64,000 nucleotides of DNA from Sulfuritalea sp. (GTDB lineage Bacteria; Pseudomonadota; Gammaproteobacteria; Burkholderiales; Rhodocyclaceae). Where the stretch lies: NCBI GenBank assembly GCA_023700805.1, contig JAMPYF010000004.1, forward strand, positions 73,341 to 137,340, read 5' to 3'. Shown one piece after another: positions 46,871 through 55,660 of the stretch (positions within the stretch are counted from its first letter, which is position 1; each line of letters opens with the position of its first letter). The notes beneath the pieces are model-generated. The model did no database searches. It saw nothing but the letters and a program-made list of their open reading frames with translations, and had not been told where the DNA came from. The position numbers and the translations under genes were made by a program.

Positions 46871-46896
46871 TCGCCGTCGCGCCAGCGCCGACTTTT
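46871..46896 (-). repeat. Dispersed intergenic repeat copy D (inverted)
   Basis: On the minus strand aaaaagtcggcgctggcgcg followed by acggcg, just after the selD stop. Orientation is opposite to the other copies in window terms. Confidence 0.45.
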
Positions 46897-49232
46897 TATG
46901 TGACCAGCCGGACCGGCTCCAGCGCCTCTCCCTGCGGCAGCACCCGGCCGATCCGCGTTGCGCGCGGGTAGCCGGCGGCGCGCAGCGCGGCGAGGCAGGC
47001 CTCGGCCTTGTCCGCCGGCACGCTGGCGAGCAGGCCGCCGGCGGTTTGCGGGTCGAACAGCAGCGGATAGTTCGGGTGCGCCAGGGCTTCTTCCTGGTTG
47101 GCGAGGGCGCGCCGCAGGCGCAGGTTGGCCGGCTGCAGCGAGCTGAGGACGCCCGCCGCGACGCATTCGGCGGCGCCGTCGAGCAGCGGCAGCGCAGCGA
47201 GGTCGAGTTCCGCATCGACGCCGGACGGCCGCGTCATCTCGACCAGGTGGCCGAGCAGGCCGAAGCCGGTGAGGTCGGTGCAGGCCGTGGCGCCGTGGGC
47301 CAGCAGCACGGGCAGCGCGGCGCGGTTGGAAACCTGCATCGATTCCAGCGCGGTATCGATCCATCGTCCGCGCGCCTTCAAGCGCGCATGGGCGGCGAAC
47401 AGGGTGCCGGTGCCGATCGGCTTGGTCAGGATCAACGCGTCGCCGGGCTGCATGCCGCCCTTGGTCAGCACGCCGGCCAGACTCGCGTCGACCAGGCCGT
47501 TGATGGCGAAGCCCAGCGCCAGTTCGCTGCCTTCGCCGGTATGGCCGCCGACCAGGGCGCAGCCGGCTTCGTTGAGCACCGAGACGGCGCCCGCCATCAT
47601 CTGGAATACGCTGTCCTCGACCTTGGCTTCCAGTCCCGGCGGCACCGTGGCAATCGCGGTGGCGGACTGCGCTTCGGCGCCCATGGCGAAGATGTCGCCC
47701 AGCGCGTGATTGGCGGCGATGCGGACGAACAGCCAGGGATCGTCGATGAAGGCGCGGAAGAAATCGACGCTATGCACCATGGCCTTGCCCGGCGGCACGC
47801 GCACGACGGCGGCGTCGTCCGGCGCATGCAGGCCGATCAGCACGTCGTCGCGTTCGATGGGCCGGATACCGGCCAGCGCGCGGGAGAGCACCGTGGCGCC
47901 GACCTTGGCGCCGCAGCCGCCGCAGCGCATGGCGACGGCGGAGATGGCCTGTGCCTGTTCCTCGGCGGCGAGCGGCACCGCGTCTGCCGCCGGTGCCATG
48001 GCGGCCATCGGCTCAAGCTCGGTGAACTTGCGCATGAAGCGCCGGTCGATCCAGTCCTTCCAGCGCCAAACCCAGTCGCCGCGCGCGTACAGCGCGCCGC
48101 GCGAGGCGATGGCGTGCCTGTCGCCGGTACTGATCAGCGCCAGCCAGCGCGGCTGCGGACGATACGCCAGCAAGGCCTTTCCGCTCACGCTGCGGCGCAG
48201 GTTTTCGGCCAGAGGGCGGCCCATGCGCACGGCGAAAACGCCGGCCTTTTCCAGGCTATGGCCTGTCATCGACGCGCAATCGCCGGCGGCGAAGATCAGC
48301 GGATCGGTCGCGCTTTGCAGGGCCTCATTGACGCGGATGAAGCCGCTCTCGTCGAGCGCCAATCCGGTGCCGACCAGCCAGGCAGCGCCGCCGGCCTGGG
48401 TGACCCAGACGATCTCGTCGGCCTCCAGCACTTCGCCCGAGCGGGTCTGCAAGCACCCGGCATCGACGCGGCTGACTTCAGCGCCGCGATGCAGCGTCAC
48501 GCCGCGCGCGGCAAGCACAGACTCGAAAGCGCGGCGCACGGCGGCGTTGTGCGTGGGCAGGATTTCCGCTTCGGCTGAAAACAAATGGAAACGCAGTTCG
48601 TCCGGACTGCGCCCGCGCAGGACGAGTTCATTGCGCAGGCGGTATTGCATGGCCAGCGTGAGTTCGACACCGCCCGCGCCGGCGCCGACCACGGCTATCG
48701 TGGTGGCGCCGGCATGGCTGCGCACGCGCTCGAACAGTGCCAGCCAGCGTTCGTTGAAGCGGCGGATCGGCTTCACCGGCACCGCGTGTTCGCCGGCGCC
48801 GGCGATGAGTGCGAGCTGCGGCGTGGAACCGACGTTGATCGACAGCGCGTCGTAGGCGACCGGCGGACGCTGGCGGCAAATCACCTGGCGCGCGGCGCGG
48901 TCGATGCCGGTCACCTCGTCGCGGTAGTAGCGCGCGCCGGCAAATTCGGCCAGGCGGCGCAGATCGATATGCACTTCGTCGAAACCGTAATGCCCGGCGA
49001 TGTAGCCGGGCAGCATGCCCGAGTAGGGCGTGTCGGTATCGGTGCAGATCAGCGTCAGGCGCACGCCGGGCAGCGGCCGCATGGCGAACATGTGCAGCAC
49101 GCCGACATGGCTGTGACCGCCGCCGATCAGCACGATGTCGCGCAACACCGGACCAGACACGCGCCTCATCGTCCGGAGCACCGGAACTTGGCTGACCTGC
49201 TGCGTCGCCTCTTGTTTCGTCTGCTCAGCCAC
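46896..49232 (-). CDS. selD: SelD selenophosphate synthase fused to an NDH-2-like flavoprotein
   Basis: 778 residues. Residues about 30-400 are an FAD/NAD pyridine nucleotide oxidoreductase (VLIGGGHSHVGVLHMFAMRP, YSGMLPGYIAGHY, VVGAGAGGVELTLAMQYRLR, IFAAGDCASMTGH). Residues about 440-778 are SelD: CGGCGAKVGATVLSRAL with the catalytic Cys/Lys, DDAAVVRV, ATP-binding VGGHTGEGSELALGF, and GFGLLGHL. The Cys form is used; no in-frame TGA was needed. The fusion is known from other bacteria and may supply reduced selenium. It is a single gene here; selA, selB and tRNA-Sec are not in the window. A copy of its 3' end is at 23115. Confidence 0.95.
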   Translation of the reverse strand: MAEQTKQEATQQVSQVPVLRTMRRVSGPVLRDIVLIGGGHSHVGVLHMFAMRPLPGVRLTLICTDTDTPYSGMLPGYIAGHYGFDEVHIDLRRLAEFAGARYYRDEVTGIDRAARQVICRQRPPVAYDALSINVGSTPQLALIAGAGEHAVPVKPIRRFNERWLALFERVRSHAGATTIAVVGAGAGGVELTLAMQYRLRNELVLRGRSPDELRFHLFSAEAEILPTHNAAVRRAFESVLAARGVTLHRGAEVSRVDAGCLQTRSGEVLEADEIVWVTQAGGAAWLVGTGLALDESGFIRVNEALQSATDPLIFAAGDCASMTGHSLEKAGVFAVRMGRPLAENLRRSVSGKALLAYRPQPRWLALISTGDRHAIASRGALYARGDWVWRWKDWIDRRFMRKFTELEPMAAMAPAADAVPLAAEEQAQAISAVAMRCGGCGAKVGATVLSRALAGIRPIERDDVLIGLHAPDDAAVVRVPPGKAMVHSVDFFRAFIDDPWLFVRIAANHALGDIFAMGAEAQSATAIATVPPGLEAKVEDSVFQMMAGAVSVLNEAGCALVGGHTGEGSELALGFAINGLVDASLAGVLTKGGMQPGDALILTKPIGTGTLFAAHARLKARGRWIDTALESMQVSNRAALPVLLAHGATACTDLTGFGLLGHLVEMTRPSGVDAELDLAALPLLDGAAECVAAGVLSSLQPANLRLRRALANQEEALAHPNYPLLFDPQTAGGLLASVPADKAEACLAALRAAGYPRATRIGRVLPQGEALEPVRLVT

Positions 49233-49437
49233 GGTGCCAAACGGAAGCCATAAATTCCCGAACTCTCTCAGTTGATTGTATTCCGACGATACTCAAGGCG
49301 ATAACGACCGATCGGCCATTTACCGCCCGTGATGAGGGCCGGCAGTCAGATTTTCCGCATTGCCTCCGACAGGTGCGGCGTCGCGGATCAGCCCTTGCAG
49401 CTTGGTCGCATAAATCCGCCAAATCTTACGCGGCCCT

Positions 49438-49731
49438 CTATAAAGGCGGTTGGCGGCAAGACGCCGTTATATTGCAATGTCCTTGAGCCGCCTGCCTGGC
49501 ATCCGCGATTACACTCAATTCGTTGCGTGCCGCACTATAGGTGGAAACACAGTACGGAACCAGGAAATTAAGCATCACATGCAGCCATGAGGGTGGCAGC
49601 CCCTGCCACACGCGCTCGCCTTGATTGATGACATTGAGTATCGCACCAACCACCAAGGCGACCTCGAGTGCGGCGACAACAATCGGTCGCTTGCAAGCCG
49701 TACGCAAGAAAAGACCGGCTTCCGGCAACAC
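49438..49731 (-). CDS. nrtS: NrtS-like nitrate/nitrite transporter
   Basis: 97 residues. Two hydrophobic helices, PIVVAALEVALVVGAILNVI and WLHVMLNFLVPYCVSTYSAA, joined by NQGERVWQGLPPS. This is the small NrtS family, characterised in cyanobacteria as a nitrate/nitrite carrier. It begins 5 bp after the preceding gene. Assignment rests on the NQG and VPYC motifs. The 205 bp upstream of its stop side (49233-49437) hold no gene. Confidence 0.75.
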   Translation of the reverse strand: MLPEAGLFLRTACKRPIVVAALEVALVVGAILNVINQGERVWQGLPPSWLHVMLNFLVPYCVSTYSAARNELSVIADARQAAQGHCNITASCRQPPL

Positions 49732-49736
49732 GGAAG

Positions 49737-50051
49737 CTAGCCGCCCCCGCGCTGCGTGGCGCGATCGAAATGGTTTTGAATCACTTCCCGCCGCGCCAAT
49801 TCCAGGCCGCTATAGACGAAGCGCACTTCGAGTTGCGGCACCCTGAGCAGAGCGATCTGACGCGGTTCCAGGGTGCGCCATTCAATCAACAGTTCGCCAT
49901 CGGCGAAGCCTGCGCGGCAGCTTCCGCCCGCGGCATCCGACTCGATGGCCAGGCTGGCTTCCGGCAACGCGCGCTGCAGCCAAGCAGCCAATTCGCCGCC
50001 GCTGCATCCCATGGTCCGCGTGAAGGCTTGCGACAAGTCCTGGCGAAACAT
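49737..50051 (-). CDS. Small protein of unknown function
   Basis: 104 residues from ATG 50051 (a GTG at 50054 directly precedes it). Mixed alpha/beta, no signal: GCSGGELAAWLQRALPEASL, GGSCRAGFADGELLIEWRTL, QIALLRVPQLEVRFVYSGLE. No family recognised. It sits between the haloacid dehalogenase and nrtS genes with 3-5 bp gaps, so it belongs to that operon. Confidence 0.6.
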   Translation of the reverse strand: MFRQDLSQAFTRTMGCSGGELAAWLQRALPEASLAIESDAAGGSCRAGFADGELLIEWRTLEPRQIALLRVPQLEVRFVYSGLELARREVIQNHFDRATQRGGG

Positions 50052-50054
50052 CAC

Positions 50055-50747
50055 TCAGCGCGCAAGCCGGGCCGGCAGCAGCGACAGATCGGTGATTTCG
50101 CCGTCCGGCGTGCCGGGAAGGCGCTCGGGCATCTGGCCGAAACGGTTGCACCACAACACGCGAAAGCCGAACGCCTTGGCGGCAAACGCATCCCAACCGT
50201 TGGACGAGAGAAAGCAGATTTGCTCGCTTGCCACGTCGAGGCTCTTTGGCGCCATGCCATACACGCTGGGATGCGGCTTGAATACGCCGACCTGCTCGAC
50301 CGACAGAACGGCATCGAAATATTGCGCGATGCCGGAGTTGGCGACGGCCGCCGCCAGCATCCGCGGCGTGCCGTTGGAAAGGATCGCCAGCTTGATGCCG
50401 CGCGATTTCAACTCGGCCAGCATGGCCGGCACCTCGGGGTAGGCGGCGATACGCAGGTAAAGATCCATCAACCGCGCGCGCAGGGTGTCATCCTGGATGC
50501 CGAGCGTGCTCATGGCGAAGTCGAGGGCATCGCCCGTCACCTGCCAGAAGTCGGCATGATGCCCGCCCAGGCCGCGCAGCCAAGTGTATTGCAACTGCTT
50601 GGTGCGCCACAGATCGGACAGCGCCTGCCATCGATCGCCCAGCGCATCCTGCGCGCCGCGCGCGACGCTGCTGACATCGAACAGGGTGCCGTAGGCATCG
50701 AAGACACAGGCGACGATTCCTGAAAGTTTAGTGCTTGCATCAGCCAT
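50055..50747 (-). CDS. Haloacid dehalogenase type II
   Basis: 230 residues from the ATG at 50747 with GGAGAGA upstream. HAD motifs: FDAYGTLFD with nucleophile Asp, LAILSNGTPRML, VFKPHPSVYG with catalytic Lys, and FLSSNGWDAFAAKAFGFRVL typical of L-2-haloacid dehalogenases. It converts 2-haloacids to hydroxyacids. Part of the long minus-strand run 56506-49438. Confidence 0.9.
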   Translation of the reverse strand: MADASTKLSGIVACVFDAYGTLFDVSSVARGAQDALGDRWQALSDLWRTKQLQYTWLRGLGGHHADFWQVTGDALDFAMSTLGIQDDTLRARLMDLYLRIAAYPEVPAMLAELKSRGIKLAILSNGTPRMLAAAVANSGIAQYFDAVLSVEQVGVFKPHPSVYGMAPKSLDVASEQICFLSSNGWDAFAAKAFGFRVLWCNRFGQMPERLPGTPDGEITDLSLLPARLAR

Positions 50748-50785
50748 CTCTTGTCTCTCCTTCGCAAAGTTTACGGCTACAGCGC

Positions 50786-51349
50786 TCAGGCAAATACCCC
50801 CTGGCGCTCGATCTTGAAAGTGCGCAATACGTAGTTGAAAGCCCGATTGTTTGCCGCCTGAACCACTGCATCGAAAATTTCGCGATCGCTCCATCCAAGA
50901 TTCCTTGCAACCTGCAAATCTTCCGCCGCAATATCGTCGGGTGCTTCGACCGCGCGCAGGGCCAGTTGCAGGATCGGCATTTCACGTTCCGTGACTGGAG
51001 CAAGGGCCGGGTTGTTGCGCGCCTTTCGCGCACGATCCAGATCGACATGCAAGTTGGACAGAAAGCCTTCATTGAGGTCGATGCAGAACTGGCAGCCGGC
51101 GTCAGCCGAGACGAGATATCGGATCATGGTCGTCAATATCGGCGATAAGGACGTTCCGCCACGGAAGTAGGCAATGTTGGCCACAAAGGCTTCCAGCAAT
51201 GGCGGGCTGAGCGAATACAGGCGCAGTCCATCGGGGACGAAACCCAGTTGTTGCTCGATAGCGCCAAAAATGGCGGCGACCCGCGCCTCTTCGCCCAGAG
51301 GCGGTCTTGGCGCAAGCAGGGCTTGTGCTTCGTCTGACTTGTGATTCAC
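50786..51349 (-). CDS. AhpD-fold protein
   Basis: 187 residues from the GTG at 51349 (GGAGAAAACAC spacing). Signature: LVSADAGCQFCIDLNEGFLS, a CxxC with Asp/Asn in place of the usual His after it. The variant may lower peroxidase activity. The C-terminal LGWSDREIFDAVVQAANNRA is typical for the family. It lies between the dehalogenase and another AhpD-like gene. Confidence 0.85.
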   Translation of the reverse strand: MNHKSDEAQALLAPRPPLGEEARVAAIFGAIEQQLGFVPDGLRLYSLSPPLLEAFVANIAYFRGGTSLSPILTTMIRYLVSADAGCQFCIDLNEGFLSNLHVDLDRARKARNNPALAPVTEREMPILQLALRAVEAPDDIAAEDLQVARNLGWSDREIFDAVVQAANNRAFNYVLRTFKIERQGVFA

Positions 51350-51393
51350 GTGTTTTCTCCTTTGTCGATAATTGATGGGGCAGGCGACAAGTT

Positions 51394-51783
51394 TCAGACG
51401 CCGATATCCGGCGCGACTTGCAGTCCTTCGAGCATCTTGTTGAAGCCGCTGAAGACGTCGACGACCGCCATGAGTTCGACGAGCGCCGCGTCGTTGCCCC
51501 CCATAGACTTGAATGCGGCCGTGTGCGCCAGGACGCAGTAGTCGCAGCCGTTGGCTGCCGAAACCGCTATGGCAATCATTTCCTTCGTCTTGCGATCTAT
51601 CAGTCCGGGACCCATGACGACCTTCACGCGCTCCCAACTGGCCCTCAGATAGGCAGGATTGTGCGCAATGGCTTTGAACAGGTTCGGCACGAAAGGCATG
51701 CCAAAGGTTTTGCGGATGTCCTGGTAGATTTCCGCGACTTCCGTTGACGCATCTTTTTCTTCGACCAGAGTGACCGTAGTCAT
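51394..51783 (-). CDS. Carboxymuconolactone decarboxylase-family protein
   Basis: 129 residues, compact CMD domain: ERVKVVMGPGLIDRKTKEMI and VSAANGCDYCVLAHTAAFKS (CxxC-x3-H intact). The final VDVFSGFNKMLEGL is family-like. 13 bp after the peroxiredoxin-like gene, so the two are probably functional partners in peroxide reduction. Confidence 0.9.
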   Translation of the reverse strand: MTTVTLVEEKDASTEVAEIYQDIRKTFGMPFVPNLFKAIAHNPAYLRASWERVKVVMGPGLIDRKTKEMIAIAVSAANGCDYCVLAHTAAFKSMGGNDAALVELMAVVDVFSGFNKMLEGLQVAPDIGV

Positions 51784-51796
51784 CTTTTCTCTTTCC

Positions 51797-52384
51797 TCAT
51801 GAAATGCTCAGGGTTTCTGATGAAATGGCAGGGGGTATCTGATCCGCGGTCAGGGCAGCGAAGCGTTTCACTTCCTCGAACGGCAGGTGATCTCCTTCGT
51901 CCTTGCCGTAGTAGGCATGACGGATGATGCCGCTCGCGTCGACCAGGAAGTCTGCCGGCATGGTTGTCATGCTGCCTTTGATCCTGGTCGGGATATATCC
52001 CTTGGCAAACATGGCATGGAGCATGGTTGGCATGCGCAGGAACATTCCCTTCAGCATGCCGAGAACCGAATGCTCGATGCCGTAAAGCCCATAGGCGTTT
52101 CCCGAACTGTCGGCCAGCACCGGAAACGGGCTGCGATGGCGCTCCGCGTGCTCGCGCAGGTTATCCAGCGAGGAATCGAAGACCGCGACGATGGCGAAGC
52201 GTGGATTCAGTTCCGCCTGCCGTTGGACAAGCTGGTGCATGCGCAAATTGCAGAAAGGGCACGAGGCAAAGCGAAAGAAGGACAGCATGTAGGGCCTTCC
52301 TTTGAGACTGGAGAGTTCGAACTGCGATCCGTCCAGCATCGGCAGGCGGAAGTTTTCGGCCAGTTCGCCAGCTTTCCGCCTCAT
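51797..52384 (-). CDS. Peroxiredoxin-like (AhpC/TSA) protein
   Basis: 195 residues with a thioredoxin/peroxiredoxin fold: MLSFFRFASCPFCNLRMHQL with a CPFC site, VFDSSLDNLREHAERH, FPVLADSSGNAYGLYGIE and DFLVDASGIIRHAYYGKDEG. It belongs to the peroxiredoxin-like branch with a CxxC. It is flanked by two AhpD-fold genes, an arrangement like AhpC/AhpD. Confidence 0.88.
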   Translation of the reverse strand: MRRKAGELAENFRLPMLDGSQFELSSLKGRPYMLSFFRFASCPFCNLRMHQLVQRQAELNPRFAIVAVFDSSLDNLREHAERHRSPFPVLADSSGNAYGLYGIEHSVLGMLKGMFLRMPTMLHAMFAKGYIPTRIKGSMTTMPADFLVDASGIIRHAYYGKDEGDHLPFEEVKRFAALTADQIPPAISSETLSIS

Positions 52385-52411
52385 GACCGGGCTCCGATGA
52401 GACTCATGCGC

Positions 52412-52981
52412 TCAGTCCTTCCAGGCACGGCCGGCGAATACCGCGTCGATCGGGGTATGGAAGACATGGTTCGCGTAATTGCTGAGCGTCTTCACCGCGA
52501 TTGCCAGCACAATTTCGAGGACCTGCTTCTCGCTATAGCCGGCGGCGAGGAAGGCGCTCACGTCTGCCTTGGTCGGCAGGCCACGCTGCCTGACCATCAA
52601 GCGCGCGAAGTCATGCAGCGCGGCGAGCTTCGCCTCGGGTATTGGCGTGCCATCGCGAATGGCGTCCGTCACCGCGGCGGGCACGCCGGACATCTTGTCG
52701 GCGATGAAGCTGTGGGCGGCAACGCAGTAGGTGCAGCCGTTTTCCCGGCTGATGGCGAGAAAAACCACTTCCTGCTCGGCAGGGGTGAACCCGGATTGGG
52801 CGCGGAACAGGTTGTAGCCATGAACATACGTATCCAGCAAGGCCGGTGAATTGGCCATGACGCTGTACATGTTGGGAACGAATCCCAGCCGGGTCGCGGC
52901 GTCGTCAAGGCGCTCGCGGGCAGGTGAAACGGCTTGCGCCGAACTGAGTGCGGGAAGGCTGCTTTTGAATTCTGCTTGCAT
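52412..52981 (-). CDS. AhpD-fold peroxidase-related protein
   Basis: 189 residues. AISRENGCTYCVAAHSFIAD gives the CxxC-x3-H motif; N-terminal TRLGFVPNMYSVMANSPALL and C-terminal FLAAGYSEKQVLEIVLAIAV match the peroxidase-related group. 27 bp before the peroxiredoxin-like gene. A 121-bp gap to the TetR gene could hold a regulated promoter. Confidence 0.9.
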   Translation of the reverse strand: MQAEFKSSLPALSSAQAVSPARERLDDAATRLGFVPNMYSVMANSPALLDTYVHGYNLFRAQSGFTPAEQEVVFLAISRENGCTYCVAAHSFIADKMSGVPAAVTDAIRDGTPIPEAKLAALHDFARLMVRQRGLPTKADVSAFLAAGYSEKQVLEIVLAIAVKTLSNYANHVFHTPIDAVFAGRAWKD

Positions 52982-53102
52982 TGTCGATCTCCTGGGTCGG
53001 GTACTGCGTTGTAACGCTCCGGACGTTCCGGATGCGGTTTGAAAATCCCGGCAGTGCCGGGCTGGTGTTATGGACTTATCGTTCCATATTTAGGCAAAAA
53101 AA

Positions 53103-53696
53103 TTAATCAAGCGCTTTCAGCGTCAAGGCAATGATGCCCTTGAGCCTTGCGGCATCGGCGCCTGCCTTCGACTGGGCCTTCAGGCCGCTCATGCTGCTGA
53201 CCAGATAATTGGCCAGCATCTGCGAATCCCGATCGCGCGGGATCTCGCCCTCGGACTGGGCACGCTCGACCGCCGCCTGCAGCACATCGCGAAAGCGATC
53301 GATGCTTTGCGCCACGTCGTGGGCGATTTCCGGTTCGCTTTGCGCGAACTCCGTGGCGGTATTCATCACCAGGCAGCCACGCGGTCCGTGGCGATCCTTC
53401 GCCTCTTTCAGTATCGAACTGAGAAAGCCTTCGATGAAGCGGCGCCCGGAGGGCGCTTTTGCCAGGCCCTGCCCCAAGCCTTGCGCCACCTGATCGGTAT
53501 AGCGGTAAACGCAGCGGCGGAACAAAGGCTGCTTGCCGCCGAACGCCTGGTAAAGGCTGCTTTTTGACAGGTTCATGGCGACAAGGAGATCCTGCATCGA
53601 GGTGTGCTCGTAGCCCTTCGACCAGAATTGCTGCATCGCCGCTTCGAGGGCGGTGTCCGGGTCAAATTCAAGGGGGCGTCCGATATTCGCTGCCAT
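53103..53696 (-). CDS. TetR-family regulator
   Basis: 197 residues from the ATG at 53696. HTH: ALEAAMQQFWSKGYEHTSMQ, DLLVAMNLSKSSLYQAFGGK; C-terminal ligand domain has GCLVMNTATEFAQSEPEIAH and SGLKAQSKAG, typical of the AcuR/YxaF-like branch. It probably represses the AhpD/peroxiredoxin genes that follow, and perhaps the cysteine hydrolase before it. Confidence 0.9.
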   Translation of the reverse strand: MAANIGRPLEFDPDTALEAAMQQFWSKGYEHTSMQDLLVAMNLSKSSLYQAFGGKQPLFRRCVYRYTDQVAQGLGQGLAKAPSGRRFIEGFLSSILKEAKDRHGPRGCLVMNTATEFAQSEPEIAHDVAQSIDRFRDVLQAAVERAQSEGEIPRDRDSQMLANYLVSSMSGLKAQSKAGADAARLKGIIALTLKALD

Positions 53697-53749
53697 GCAC
53701 ACATTCTGGACCGCTCGGTTCCGATTGTCAACGGGCAAAGGCATCAGTT

Positions 53750-54400
53750 TTAACCCGAAGTCGCACTATCCCCGTTGCCCGGCATTCGCGTCGGCAAGGT
53801 ATCGCGCAGCCTTTCCACAAATTCATCATGCGTCACCGGTTTGGAAAGCATGGGCCAATCGAACTCGATCGCCGTGTTATGCGCCGCCTCGCCTACCGTC
53901 GCCGCGCAATCGGTCAGGGTATATACCTCGTACCCCATGTCGTAGGCAGTGCGCATGGTCGACTCGATGCAGATATTGGTCAGCAGTCCTCCCAGTGCGA
54001 TGGTTCTGATTCCGTGTTCATCGAGAATATCCTTCAGGTCGGTGCTGGCGAACGCGCAGGTGCTGCTCTTGCCTTCCACCACGATGTCGCTGTCGTGCGT
54101 TTCCAGGACCTCGGCAACCGCAGCGCCCCAGGTCCCGCGCTGAAAGGCCCCGGACTCCTTGACGACCTTGAAAATTCCGTAGGGGGAATCGCCCATCTCG
54201 CGATAGTCGGGTGAAAACATGATCGGAACATGGATCACCAGGACACCGCGTTTTCGCGCCGCCCTCATCAGATCGTTCATGTTGTTGATTACATCGTTGC
54301 CGACGAGGACGGATTTGACGGCAAGGTTCAGCTTTCCGCCGTTGCTGAGAAAGTCGTTGTTATCGTCGACCAGCACGATGGCTGTCGTGTCGGGTTTCAT
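53750..54400 (-). CDS. Isochorismatase-like cysteine hydrolase
   Basis: 216 residues from the ATG at 54400. Triad: Asp in AIVLVDDNNDFLSNGGK, Lys in DIVVEGKSSTCAFAST and Cys in LGGLLTNICIESTMRTAYDM. Such enzymes hydrolyse amides or imides such as carbamoyl compounds and nicotinamide. Substrate unknown. Second of two such hydrolases in this run. Confidence 0.88.
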   Translation of the reverse strand: MKPDTTAIVLVDDNNDFLSNGGKLNLAVKSVLVGNDVINNMNDLMRAARKRGVLVIHVPIMFSPDYREMGDSPYGIFKVVKESGAFQRGTWGAAVAEVLETHDSDIVVEGKSSTCAFASTDLKDILDEHGIRTIALGGLLTNICIESTMRTAYDMGYEVYTLTDCAATVGEAAHNTAIEFDWPMLSKPVTHDEFVERLRDTLPTRMPGNGDSATSG

Positions 54401-54483
54401 GATTTGTCCTTCTGTGGAATGTTGTTCGGTAGGGTGTGTTTCGGCTGCCGGACCGGGCGCCGCCCGGGTTCTCCACAGCCTGC

Positions 54484-55254
54484 TCAGTTGCGCCCGGCCA
54501 TGACGCCGCCGTCCACATCCCATATCGCCCCGGTGACCCAGCCCGCGTCATCGGAAAGCAGAAAGGCAATGGCGCTGGCGACGTCTTCCGGCTTGCCGAT
54601 GCGACCGATGGGGTGGAATCCGTTAAAGCCCTGCAGTGCCTCGTGCACTTGTTCCTTGGCGATGAATCCCTCGTAGATCGGCGTCTCGACGACGGCGGGC
54701 GCCACCGCATTGACGCGAATGCCGTGGTCGGCCAGTTCCATTGCCAGATGCTGCGTCATGGCGTGCAGCCCGGCCTTGGCCATCGAGTATGCGGAGGAAG
54801 GTGTTGCCTTGACCGCTTGCCTGGCCCACATGGAGCCGATGTTGACGATTGCCCCGCCGATTTTTCGATCGACCAGGTTTTTTGAAAACGCCTGGGTGAG
54901 GAAGAATGTGGCGCGGTTGATCACCATGTACTGGTCGTAGTCCTCGCCACCGTAATCAAGAAAACCCTTCGGCAGGAAGAGTCCGGCGGCATTTACCAGC
55001 AGGTTTGCGTTGATATCGCGCCCGATACGGGCCGCCAGCATGTCGGCATCCTCTTGCTTGACGATGTCGGCAACGATGCCGGTAATCTTGCCCAGCGGCG
55101 CGAGTTCTGCAACGGTTACGGCGAGTCGCGCCGAATTGCGGCCGACGATGACGGCCTGACCGCCTTTTTCGAGAATCAAACGGGCGGTGGCCTTGCCCAT
55201 GCCGGTGCTGCCACCGATGACGAGAACGGTGGAGTTTTCGAAGTTGTTGCTCAT
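54484..55254 (-). CDS. Short-chain dehydrogenase/reductase
   Basis: 256 residues, classical SDR: cofactor motif [24 protein letters not shown], catalytic [20 protein letters not shown] with Tyr-x3-Lys (YSMAK), and [20 protein letters not shown] preference is suggested by VGRNSARL. Substrate unknown; coexpressed with glutaredoxin and hydrolase genes. Confidence 0.92.
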   Translation of the reverse strand: MSNNFENSTVLVIGGSTGMGKATARLILEKGGQAVIVGRNSARLAVTVAELAPLGKITGIVADIVKQEDADMLAARIGRDINANLLVNAAGLFLPKGFLDYGGEDYDQYMVINRATFFLTQAFSKNLVDRKIGGAIVNIGSMWARQAVKATPSSAYSMAKAGLHAMTQHLAMELADHGIRVNAVAPAVVETPIYEGFIAKEQVHEALQGFNGFHPIGRIGKPEDVASAIAFLLSDDAGWVTGAIWDVDGGVMAGRN

Positions 55255-55292
55255 GATGAAGATCCTTGGTTTAGGTAGGGTATGAATAAATG

Positions 55293-55568
55293 TCAGAGAC
55301 TGGCGGAAGTGCGGAGTCCACCGCTGGCGTCGAGATGCTCGAGGTCATCGCAACCGCCGATATGCTTGCCGTCGATGAAGATCTGCGGGATGCTGCGGGC
55401 AAGCGGCAGGCGACGCTGCATCTCGCTCCGGCCCGCCGCGGTCGACACGTCGACTTCCTTGTAGTCGAGATTCCGTTTGGCCAGTACAGCCTTTGCACGA
55501 TGGCAGTAGCCGCAGTTCGGGCCGGTGAATATCTCGACCCCGGGATTGGGTTGTGCATGTGCGTTCAT
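55293..55568 (-). CDS. grxC: Glutaredoxin 3-type protein
   Basis: 91 residues: [20 protein letters not shown] (CGYC active site, where E. coli Grx3 has CPYC), cis-Pro loop [21 protein letters not shown] monomeric dithiol glutaredoxin. It should reduce the peroxiredoxin or other thiol enzymes of this cluster with glutathione. Confidence 0.9.
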   Translation of the reverse strand: MNAHAQPNPGVEIFTGPNCGYCHRAKAVLAKRNLDYKEVDVSTAAGRSEMQRRLPLARSIPQIFIDGKHIGGCDDLEHLDASGGLRTSASL

Positions 55569-55660
55569 GGTTCGAGTCCTTTAAGTTGTTCGTCGATTGA
55601 GTTTCGCGTCGGTCGATGCAGGACGAACGGCATGAGCGCCGCCGTCCCGCATGGCCCGGG

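Noticed and set aside
46707..48578. Long 623-codon plus-strand frame
   Set aside because: Antisense to the unambiguous selD fusion; composition (Arg, Gly, His, Gln rich) is that of a shadow frame.
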